From Moniliophthora roreri (taxonomy: Eukaryota > Basidiomycota > Agaricomycetes > Agaricales > Marasmiaceae), in contig LATX02000219.1 of assembly GCA_001466705.2 (NCBI GenBank), positions 248,001 to 312,000 of the forward strand: a DNA stretch of 64,000 nucleotides. The letters run 5' to 3'. The notes under the pieces are model-generated. The model saw only the letters and a list, made by a program, of their open reading frames with translations, was not told the DNA's origin and did no database searches. Positions within the stretch are counted from its first letter, which is position 1. Each line of letters starts with the position of its first letter. A program made the position numbers and the translations under genes. Shown here one piece after another: positions 55,578 to 64,000 of the stretch.

Positions 55578-58500
55578 CTATAATTTGTTCTGGATTATAT
55601 ACTCCAGATACAACTCCATTGCATGTTCAAGTTCTTCCTTCTTCTTCCATTCATTGTGAGAGGAATCAAACCCTTTCCAGGATACTAGGAATTTCTTTGG
55701 ATCTTTCCTGGGCTTGTGACCTATGATGGCTTCGATTTCGAACTCCTCGTGTCCTTCTATTATGTCTGGGGGTGGTTCCAGGAAATTGGCTCCATGTTCC
55801 TCTGTTTCTTTGTACAGTGACAGAAGCCCGACGTGGAAAACTGGGTGTATTCTCCATTGTTTCGGCAACTTCAGCTTGTATGTAACTGGCCCCATGACTT
55901 CTTCAATTATGAAGAGTCCTTCTCTTTTTGGGGACAGTTTCTTTCTGGAATATCCAAAGTCCAGGTTTTTCTCTTCGAGCCATACCTTTTGCCCCTTTTC
56001 GAAGACATCTCTCTTCTTTTTCCCTTGTTCCATTACTCCCCGTCTGGCCACTTCTATCATCGCTGATGTTTCCTCCCTTAATCGTTTTAACTCCGTCAGC
56101 CACTTTTCCACCAATGGAACATCTGTTCGTTTGAAGATAGTGGGTAGCGGTCTCGGGTGATATCCCATAGTCATGAAGAAAGGGGAGTGATGTGTAACGG
56201 AATGGGTTCTGTTATTGTGTGCAAACTCTGCCATGTGAAGATGTTTGCTCCACTCCATCTGCTGTTTTCCGCAGAAGAATCTCAGATAGATTTCAACTTC
56301 CTGATTCACTCTTTCAGTTTCTCCATCTGTCTGTGGATGATAGGCAGTACTCATCGAGTGTTTTATTCCCAGAAGTCTTGCCATCTCTTGGAATACTTCT
56401 GCCACAAATCTAGGGTCTCTATCCGATATGATCCTTTCTGCCAGTCCATATCGTTTGTACACGTGTTGAAATAGAAGTTCTGCTGCTTTGGTCGCATCCA
56501 GTTTCTTGGTACAAGGGATGAAAGTTACCCCCTTCGTAGAGGAATGGTCTACCACGACCATTATAGAGTCCGAACCATCAGACTCGGGTAGATCTGTAAT
56601 TAAGTCCATTGTGATGACTTGAAAGGGGACGGTGTTTGGCACTCCTGGGAGCGGCATGATACCTGTCACCGAAGGATGTGTGTTGATCTTCATCTGTTGA
56701 CATGGAGCACAGCCATCAACAAATGCCTTGATGAATTTAGCCATACCTGGCCACCAAAATTCTCTGCCGACTAGATCAACAGTTCCATATTGCCCAGGGT
56801 GGCCAAAGGGCTGTCCCTCGTGGATGATCTGAATGATGTCCCGTTGCAGCGTAATGTTATTTGGCACGTAAGCTCTGCCCTTGTAGAAGAGGATGTTGTC
56901 ATCAAATTTCCAATCAGAAAGGGAGGACTTAATTGGAGGAATGCCTTGATCCAAAAGGGCTTCCAACGCACTTCAATGGAAGTTGTCGTCACCCAACACA
57001 GTCTTCAGCCTATTCTGGAGATCTACATCAATCATGTTGATGAACAGAGATTCCAGTAACATAATAACGTCCTCGTTGTCAGTGTCGATTCCATGTACAT
57101 GATCTGGCTGTCTGGAGAGCACATCGGACTGCACCATCTGAGATCCCGGCACATGAACTAAGTGAAGGTCGAATAAGGATAGTAGAAGACTCCATCGTGC
57201 TTGTCAGCGATTTAGTTTCTGGGCCATCCGGAAGTACATTAGATTCTTGTGATCTGACAATATTGTGACTGGAAAGCCATTCCCCTGCACATAATGTTGC
57301 CAGGTTTGTAATGCTTGAACTATTGCAAATAATTCTCTGTCATATATTTCGTAATTCCGTTCCGTAGCGTCAAACACGTGGGATATATAACCACATGGAT
57401 GCCATTCTCCGTCATCGCCCTTCTGTTGTGGGACTGCGCCCGAAGCCCATTTTGAAGTGTCGGCTTCAATCACGAAAGGTTTCGAGAAATCTGGGATCTT
57501 CAACAGGGGTTGCTTTGAGAACTTTTGTTTCAGTGTTGTGAACGCCGCTTGACATGTGTCATTCCAAACGAATTTGACCCCCTTCTTGGTCAGATCATAG
57601 AGCGGTTTCGTGATTTCTGCGTATCTGCCGATGGACTTGTGGTAGAAGTTCGCAAAACCTGTGAAACTTCGTACTCCTGTAACCGTCTCAGGGGCCGGCC
57701 AATCTTCGATCCCTGCCAATTTCACGGGGTCCATGCCAATAGTTCCTGGTCGGATGACCAATCCTAAAAATACAACTTTGGTGACGTCAAACTCGCATTT
57801 ATGTGGCTTAAGGAAAAGATCTTGTTCCTTAAGGCGTTGGAGAAGCCGTCTAGAACATTCATGATGTTCGTGTTCGTTGGTGGAATAAATGAGGATATCA
57901 TCCATATAGACGAGACACCATCCTTCGGCCATAAAGTCAGAAAGAATGTCATCCATAAATGCTTGAAACGTAGCTGGGGAGTTCATGAGTCCGAAAAACA
58001 TCACTGTAGGCTTGAACAGCCCTCGATTGGTCTTGAAAGCTGCTTTCCATTGATCTCCATCTTTGATCCTAACGTTGTTGTACCCATTGCGTAAATCCAA
58101 CTTGGAGAAAATAGTAGCCCCACGCAATTTGTCAATTAGGTCTGAGATCAATGGCAGTGGGTAAGCGTTCTTGATCGTCCCATTGTTCAACCTTCGATAA
58201 TCTTGTGTCGGTCTCAGTTTCCCTTTTTCTTTCTTTCCTACAAAGAAGAAAGGGGAAGCGTTCGGTGATTTGGATTTCCAGATGTATCCTTTTCACAAGT
58301 TTTTGTCTAGGAATTTGTCCAATTCGAGTTGTTCTGGTACTGTTAGCAAATAGAGTTTGCAATCCTTGGGCATGAATTCTGGTTTCAGATTGATAGCGTG
58401 ATCGTAATGTCTTGATATGGGGAAACACTCAGCTTCTCAGTCTTTGAATTGTGCTCTGTATCCATGCAGGTATTCTGGGACAAGGTCCTCAAACATCCGT

Positions 58501-58982
58501 TCCTTTTGCTCTACCTGATGCGCCATGGTTTGTGATACTGACATTTTGGCTCTGATGTCAATTCGCTGAATGATCTCTTCCGGTGCTTCTTTGTTGAAGA
58601 TGTTGTCATGTCGTGGGATTTTAATGTACCTTTTGGGCCGAAATACGATCTCTCCCGATCTCCAGTTGACATCCGGGTTGTATTTCTGTAACCAAGGTAA
58701 TCCAAAAATGACATCTTTTTTCCCCAATGCAGAGAGAAGGAAAGTGTCTGTGAGTGCCTTTGGTCCAATGGTGTATGTCACTGTTACCGAGTGTGTGATC
58801 CAGGCCGTTTTGTTCGGAGTTCCATCAACATTAAACACTTGAATGTTTTCAGGAAGTCGATCTCGTGGGAGCCATAACTGTTTCGCCATTTTGGGGGTCA
58901 TGAAAAGACCTCCTGCTCCTGAATCTAGGAGCCCATTTATTCCAACTTTTTCTGTTCCAACATTGTAAGACAAAGGAATTCA
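55578..58982 (-). pseudogene. Element B pol: protease, RT, RNase H, integrase, chromodomain
   Basis: One frame carries the retropepsin (NGLLDSGAGGLF), reverse transcriptase ([19 protein letters not shown]; catalytic [10 protein letters not shown]), RNase H ([15 protein letters not shown]), integrase zinc region (HPGQYG...WWPGMAKF...CAPCQQM), integrase catalytic core (TMDLITDL; SDRDPRF; YHPQTDGETERVNQ) and a chromodomain (AIIGHKPRKDPKKFLVSWKG). Five TGA codons interrupt it: 58980-58982, 58437-58439, 58293-58295, 57204-57206 and 56973-56975. Each sits where CGA (Arg) would fit. The 1.4-kb segment 55578-56966 is fully open. The pol frame is -1 relative to gag. Confidence 0.93.
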
Positions 58983-59068
58983 CATAGAATTACAATCAAT
59001 CTTAGCTAATACAATGTTTGAAATTGTTATTGGCAGAGGCGGAGAGAGAGTCGGCCTCTTCCGCCATT

Positions 59069-60424
59069 TCAAAAACCCTCCTTCTCCATAATGTCCAATA
59101 ATTCAGTTTGTTCCTCCTGGCTGTATTCCCTAAACAAGGCCTGGATCTTTACATAAGCATCCCGCGGAGTTCTTTTCTCCTTTTGTTCTTCAGCTTTGTC
59201 CGAATTCTTCATCGGGCAGTCTCGGCTAAGGTGTCCTTGTTTAGCACAACGGAAGCACCTTCCATCCTTCATATATTCCCAGCGATCTTCCTCCGACAGC
59301 CATCCCGTATCAAGCCAATTAACAGCCGTCTCTTTCTTTTCGAACTTCTTCTTCTTGTCGACCGCCATCTGGAACCTTCGGGGCTTTTGAACAGCTTTGG
59401 CATATTTGTACTGTTCATCAAATCTGATGGCTGCCTCGTACCATCCATTCAGATCTTTAGGCCTCCCCTGTGGCTGGTTTAATATCTTGTCTGCCAAAAT
59501 GAACGGCAAGCCCTTTCAGAAGATGTGGGACAAGGCTTTGTCATCATATCTAGATTCATCGGCTAAAACCCTAAATTTGTTGACATAATTGTCGGCCCTT
59601 TCTCCCATCTTCATGTCTTCAATCCGCAGCTGTACATCAGCTTTGATGTCTGCAGGGAGGTAATGCTTCTTGAAAGCATTCTTTAGGTCCTCCCATTTTA
59701 GTTCATCGTCACCGCTTTTCCAGTTAAAAATGAGATCTGTGTTTCGTTGTTTCCAAGACTGGGTATCTTTGCCTTGGAGATAAGAGAGAAGGAAAAGGCA
59801 TTTCTTCTCGTCAGTATCATATTCTGATGGGTGCATGCGAAGATATATCTCAACTTCGGTGAGGAATCTCCACGTATCTTTTCAATCGCCTTCAAAAGGC
59901 TCTGGAGACGCTACTTTCGTCCCCTTGTCCTTCTTCTTCTGTTCTTCGATCACAGCTGTCGCAATGCTGATGATCATCTCCTCCTGGGTCTTCGGCTTCT
60001 GTTCTCATTTTGGGGTTGAGCTCACTTCTCCTGACATTGTGTCCGTTTCTGGTGGCTGTTCTTCGGCAGAAGTGATAAAGTCTTCTGTCGATTCTGATGA
60101 GCCTGTCAAGTTCTCTGTCGTGTTCTCTGACTGATTGATATTCCCAAAGAAGGGCAATTCTGGGAGCGTGGATAAGGGGGTCGAGCTGTTCCTCTGCTCT
60201 TCGTCTGTTGGTGTTTCGACGTCGGTTGTTATGCCTGGCCCAAGCACGTCTGAGAGCTGTTGGATTGCCTCTCAGTGGTGGTGGCGGGTTATAATTGTAC
60301 GCCTCGTCGATTCGGGGTTTTCTGAAAGTCTGATCCCAATGTTCTGAAGCTGTCTTGTGAGTTCAATGTCTCAGTCGATACTGCTTTCGTCTTCCGCAGT
60401 AAGTCTGGCTCTTGGTGGAGTCAT
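59069..60424 (-). pseudogene. Element B gag with zinc knuckle
   Basis: Starts MTPPRARLTAEDE at 60424. The capsid part (WKSGDDELKWEDLKNAFKKH; ADNYVNKFRVLADE) precedes a CCHC zinc knuckle (CFRCAKQGHLSRDC) and a basic end. In-frame TGA codons at 60371-60373, 60272-60274, 60005-60007, 59882-59884 and 59516-59518 break it, again each at a site where CGA fits. The final stop is TGA at 59069-59071. Confidence 0.9.
59072..59078 (-). promoter_or_regulatory. Candidate -1 frameshift heptamer at the gag-pol junction
   Basis: The - strand reads G GGT TTT in the gag frame directly before the gag stop TGA (59071-59069). This fits the X XXY YYZ slippery rule. A -1 slip puts ribosomes into the pol frame, which is open from here to the first TGA at 58982. 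Sequence evidence only. Confidence 0.55.
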
Positions 60425-60458
60425 GGTGCCTAGACCTTTGTCAGGTTGGCGTTCGGTA

Positions 60459-60468
60459 AGCTTGACCT
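60459..60468 (-). other. Element B self-priming (PBS-like) site
   Basis: Two bases inside the 5' LTR, the - strand reads AGGTCAAGCT. This is the reverse complement of AGCTTGACCT in the LTR (60643-60634, - strand), about 35 bp after a TATTTAAG box. It does not begin with TGG, as a tRNA-primed site would. Confidence 0.7.
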
Positions 60469-60470
60469 TA

Positions 60471-60867
60471 TGTTACGTTACTTGTGTGCAGCAACGTCAA
60501 CCAACTCAACTATGACATAGTCAAGAAGGTCATAAGGTTCAAGGTTCAGAGTTCAAGCAAGAACTAAGAGGTGGTCTCTTAGTTGGATGCTCAAGAGTTC
60601 GTTTCGTTGCTAAGACAAGGTTTACAATTAACTAGGTCAAGCTGAGGAGCTTGAGACCTAGTTCGAGCTACTTAAATAGTACAGTGTATCTACAATTACA
60701 AACGAGATGGAACTCAAGAGAACATCGTAGAAATGTGTACATAATTACTGATGGAAACAGAGAGAAAGGAAAAGAAACTGTTACATAAGAGTTCGAGAAG
60801 GTCGTAGAAAGTGAAAGTAAATATTAGTAATACATGTGGTCATGTGAAAGTCTGTAGCATTGTAACA
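60471..60867 (-). repeat. Element B 5' LTR (right)
   Basis: 397 bp with the same ends as the left LTR. On the - strand it has a TATA-like box TATTTAAG (60678-60671), with a likely transcript start near 60645. Confidence 0.95.
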
Positions 60868-60872
60868 TCCTC
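60868..60872. repeat. Target-site duplication TCCTC, right copy
   Basis: Matches 53652-53656. Element A's integrase reading resumes here at the codons for QTDGETER. Confidence 0.9.
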
Positions 60873-61550
60873 AAACTGATGGAGAAACTGAAAGGGCGAA
60901 TCAAAGCATCAAAATATTCCTCAGGTTCTTCTGCACAAAAGAACAAACAAAATGGAAAGAACTCCTTTCTTTCACAGAATTCACACACAATATGAGAACC
61001 CATTCAGTTATGAAGCAAAGCCTGTTTTACCTAATGATGGGATATCATCTGAGACCCCTTTCAACCATCTTCAACAAAACTGACATTCCATCAGTAGAAG
61101 AGAGAGTCACTAAATTGAAAAGATTAAGGGAAGAAACATCAGCTCTGTTGGATATTGCCACAAGGAAGATGAAAGAGCAGAGCAGCAGGATCTTCAACAC
61201 CTTTGAAAAGAGACAAAAGGTGTGGTAAGAAGGATGGAACTTATCCTTAGGCTATCCAACTCCAAAACTGTCCCTGAAATCGAAGAAGTTCTAGGCCCTG
61301 TGACATACAGGTTAAAGCTTCTGTTTCAATGGAAGATTCACTCTGTTTTCCACACCAGCCTTCTCTCCTCATACAAAGAGAACAAAATCCATGGACTGAA
61401 CTTTCTAGAACCTCTGCCAGATCTAGTAGAAGGAGAAGAGGAGTACAAAGTCAAAGCCATTCTGGGGCACAGACCTAAAGGAAAGAGGCTGAAGCAATAT
61501 CTGGTGTCATGGAAGGGATACAATTCATCACATTAATCAATGGTTAGAGC
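60873..61550 (+). pseudogene. Element A: integrase end and chromodomain, right part
   Basis: Continues the integrase core broken at 53656 (TDGETERANQSIKIFLRFFC), then MMGYHLRPLSTIFNKTDIPS, a stop at about 61228 with a frame change, LGPVTYRLKL and a degraded chromodomain (AILGHRPKGKRLKQYLVSWK) that ends in a stop near 61536. It is clearly related to, but diverged from, element B's pol. Confidence 0.88.
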
Positions 61551-61636
61551 TGAGTGGTTTGAAGCACATGATAGAGATATATCTTGACTATAAAGTCAAG
61601 CATTGTCTTCTCTAAACCATATCTCAGGAACACTAT

Positions 61637-62562
61637 GCCTTCCACCACTCAACAATCCACCTCCTCTGCTGGCAGATGAGTCATGACCTATGACAAGGAA
61701 ATCATTTACCATGGACCATTCCATCCATCCTCCTTTGAACTCTATATTATCAACAGCGAACATTACGATGAACAACTACTTGAAGCTGCACAACAAGACC
61801 ACAATTTGTGCTTAGCTTTGGGAATGCTGGTCTTTTTATGAAACCACCAACAGACATTGATGGAGACTCTTGCCTGAATTGATCAACAAATGGGTCTGTT
61901 CACAAGAACCATGACAGAAGGAGAAGAAAGGATCCAACTGCAGGGTCCAATAATGGTACTGTCACCCCCAATCAATTTAAATAATCCAACTCTTCATGAA
62001 CTAGTTCCTGGTACAGGTGCCAATGGGATCACTCTTCCAGAGTACCCAGACTGTAGCCCAAATGACCCCCAATTCCTCGTCGCTGTCAAATGACACAAAC
62101 AAAGACTACAAAGAGCAGTCAAACTCTCCCTTGGACAGTACCTCCTCAAACACAAATGAAGATGAAAATCCAATTCCCATCCCACCACAGCTGAGAATGA
62201 GACTATTCCCAATAATAGAACAAGAGACCCTACTCCTACTGATGGTGACTATCAGCTTGTCTACCCCATCACCTTGAGAAACCCCAGTGAGAGGAGATCT
62301 TCCACTCCTGTCTCAAACACCTCCACAAGAGCAGCCCTCTTCCCAGACATATCTATACTGCCTACCTCTCCCACAATGGAACCTCCTCCATGAAGAAATA
62401 ATCCCTTTGTCAACAGTACTCCCAGACCATCCCCGACTGCTGAACCTATTAATTTCAAGGATCGGTTCTCCCCTACCCAAAGCTCCCTCTATGCCAACTC
62501 CCCCAGAAACCCCATCCCAACTACTCACCATATTGACACTCCACAGTCATCATAGTGACTGA
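61637..62562 (+). pseudogene. Element A: decayed copy of the extra post-pol ORF
   Basis: From ATG 61637 the sequence reads YHGPFHPSSFELYIINSEHY, HNLCLALGM and RIQLQGPIMVLSPP, parallel in order to the extra ORF of element B. TGA stops and at least one frame change break it, and the later serine/asparagine-rich part (SSLSNDTNKDYKEQ; SNTNEDENPIPIPPQ) is in another frame. Its presence in two diverged elements argues that the ORF is an inherited part of this lineage. Confidence 0.7.
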
Positions 62563-62599
62563 ACAAATGAATGTGTCTTGGTGTGGGACAACAAGAATG

Positions 62600-62616
62600 C
62601 TGAAATGGAAGACGGG
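62600..62616 (+). other. Polypurine-like tract of element A
   Basis: CTGAAATGGAAGACGGG directly before the TGTTAC LTR start, mostly purine and in the expected position. Confidence 0.4.
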
Positions 62617-63383
62617 TGTTACACCCCTTTTTCCTTATGATGTATGGTTCCCTTTCCCCTTGGACTTAGTACACCTTCCCAGCCCCCCTTTCCTTTATTG
62701 TCATATGCTTCCTCTTCTATCAGACACATACTGTTACAATCATATGTGGACGGATGATCTTTTTCCTCATTTCTTTTCTTTTTCCTTTTCATATTCATAG
62801 CTTGGACATTTTAGCACTCTTGAGCACTACTTTTCCTTCTTCTACCTATGCTTCTTTTTGACATCTGGACACATCCACCTTCCCAGCTCCCTTTTCTGAC
62901 CTCATGCCTTTTTCCTTATTTAAGACGTCATCATTATGTCATTCGTGACATCATTATGAAGTCAATATTCTATTCGTTTCTTTCTCCTTCTATCTATGAT
63001 GCAATGTCATTTATGACATTGGCTATTGTATTATTATAAGTTATTTTTATTCCTCGACATCGTCTCTGATGTCAAGTCCTTATTTATGATATCGTCATAG
63101 GTACATTCTGTTTACTAAACAAACAATGTTGCTCTAGCAGATTGTATGCAAATGAGTAACTACAAATGTTGTATAAGTAGATAGTCTGCAGGTCTAAGCT
63201 ATCTCAGCTTGACCTGGTTAATCCATTGGATATCTTGCTCACATCGACCAATCTCTTGGGACAGCTTAACAGAGGGTTTTACTCTTTGTTAGTTGTTGAA
63301 ACTCGAACTTGATCTTCGTGCTTAACGCCACTATGTCATAGTGGTTGTTGAGTTGTTGTTGTTGCTGTGCAAGTAACGTAACA
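62617..63383 (+). repeat. 767-bp LTR (A 3' end and/or C 5' LTR)
   Basis: Starts TGTTACACCCC and ends AAGTAACGTAACA, giving TGTTAC/GTAACA inverted ends like element B. A TATAAGTA box (63172-63179) lies 32 bp before TCAGCTTGACCT (63204-63215). It follows the A coding remnants and precedes C gag, so it is placed as the 3' LTR of one and the 5' LTR of the other. No second copy lies in the window, so its limits rest on the end motifs alone. Confidence 0.75.
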
Positions 63384-63385
63384 CA

Positions 63386-63397
63386 AGGTCAAGCTGA
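63386..63397 (+). other. Element C self-priming (PBS-like) site
   Basis: AGGTCAAGCTGA, two bases after the LTR, is the exact 12-nt reverse complement of TCAGCTTGACCT in the LTR at the predicted transcript start. Spacing and sequence match element B. Confidence 0.75.
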
Positions 63398-63442
63398 TTG
63401 TTGCCGACCCACCCAGGTTTAGGCACCACCGCTTATCGAAAC

Positions 63443-64000
63443 ATGACTCCCCTGAGGGCTCCCTTTATGGCAGCCGAAGAATCCGATCTCGACGATCAAC
63501 TTGAAGTAGCCGAACAGCTACTGAACCCAGATCCTGAATGAACCCTGTGCCGAATTACTCATAGCCAGTGGAGAGGAGCAGTCGAAAGTCTCCAACTAGA
63601 AAGAACAGAACCCGAAGCTAAGTCTTCTGAACCAGATCCATTTGACAAATACCGAAATCTATTCCATACCCTGACCCCAGAAATGACGACTCCAAGTGGA
63701 AGCACTGCCGCTCCGGATGTCAAACCAAAGGTGGAACATGACGACACTGACGAACAATGGGCCAGAACTATTTCCACAGCCATACTCCAGACGATCGATG
63801 ACAAGAAGGACGAAGCAAGTAAGGGACCAACTCCGGAGCCCTTTTTGGGAAAACAATTGGACACCCGCTGCTTCCTCCTCAACCTCGAACTTTATTTCGC
63901 AATGAACCCAGTCAAGGTGAACACCGACAAGAAGAAAAAGATGCTTCTTCTCTCTCTCGTCAAAGGAGACACTGGAGAATGGAAGATAAGGGAGACGATG
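63443..64000 (+). pseudogene. Element C gag, 5' part, runs off the window
   Basis: Starts MTPLRAPFMAAEE, like element B gag. An in-frame TGA lies at 63539-63541 (after LLNPDPE), after which the frame is open to the edge. The capsid start (PEPFLGKQLDTRCFLLNLEL; LLSLVKGDTGEWK) aligns with element B's capsid. Pol lies beyond the window if present. Confidence 0.8.

Larger units (their letters stand above)
53657..60867 (-). mobile_element. Element B: 7.2-kb Ty3/Gypsy chromovirus
   Basis: The element is bounded by 397-bp LTRs with TGTTAC...GTAACA ends and a 5-bp target duplication, and coding runs on the - strand. Order from the 5' LTR (right): self-priming site, gag with a zinc knuckle, pol (protease, reverse transcriptase, RNase H, integrase, chromodomain), then an extra ORF, a polypurine tract and the 3' LTR (left). 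All structural parts are present, but ten in-frame TGA codons interrupt gag-pol, so this copy is not autonomous. It sits inside the integrase of element A. Confidence 0.95.

Noticed and set aside
57525..58094. + strand ORFs over element B
   Set aside because: Antisense of the reverse transcriptase coding region.

Overview
This window is a nuclear contig from a basidiomycete fungus, most likely an agaricomycete. Genes are dense on both strands and cut by many GT-AG introns of about 50-60 bp, including very small exons. The gene repertoire is fungal (Hut1, Ktr-type GT15, PX-PH phospholipase D, Cdc25-type Ras GEF, Prp8), and the right end holds Ty3/Gypsy chromoviruses. The species cannot be named from the sequence. 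All gene models were built by hand, by joining exons across GT-AG junctions that keep the frame and family motifs; they have no transcript support.

Region 1-52,770 is ordinary gene space. In order: an F-box-like protein cut by the window edge (-), a Hut1 nucleotide-sugar transporter (+), a STYX-like pseudophosphatase (-), a ZNG1/CobW zinc metallochaperone GTPase (-) divergent from the ribosome-maturation GTPase EFL1 (+), an SH3-WW Ras GEF (+), a CoA-dependent acyltransferase-like protein (+), an SLC35C-like sugar-nucleotide transporter (+), a stand-alone adenylation-domain protein (-), a GT15 mannosyltransferase (+), phospholipase D1 (-), an FAD-dependent fumarate-reductase-type enzyme (-) divergent from a small degenerate receiver-domain protein (+), a SIKE/FGFR1OP2-like coiled-coil protein (+), a PH-domain serine-rich protein (+) and the spliceosome core PRP8 (-).

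Region 53,100-64,000 is a nest of LTR retrotransposons. An old, broken chromovirus (A, + strand, 5' part missing) lies just upstream of PRP8. A nearly complete 7.2-kb chromovirus (B, - strand, two 397-bp LTRs) is inserted in A's integrase core and flanked by a 5-bp duplication. A 767-bp LTR and the gag of a third element (C, + strand) follow and run off the end. B and C carry the sequence signature of self-primed reverse transcription. B has a candidate -1 frameshift heptamer between gag and pol. A and B share an extra open reading frame after pol that I do not recognise. The elements are decayed almost only by transitions at CpG, giving TGA stops where CGA is expected, which points to cytosine methylation and deamination.

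There is no operon logic here. The genes work in separate pathways: glycosylation (Hut1, SLC35C, GT15), translation (ZNG1 acting on methionine aminopeptidase, EFL1 on 60S subunits), signalling (Ras GEF, STYX, SIKE, PLD, receiver protein) and splicing (PRP8). The most novel material is in the transposon nest, chiefly the shared post-pol ORF.
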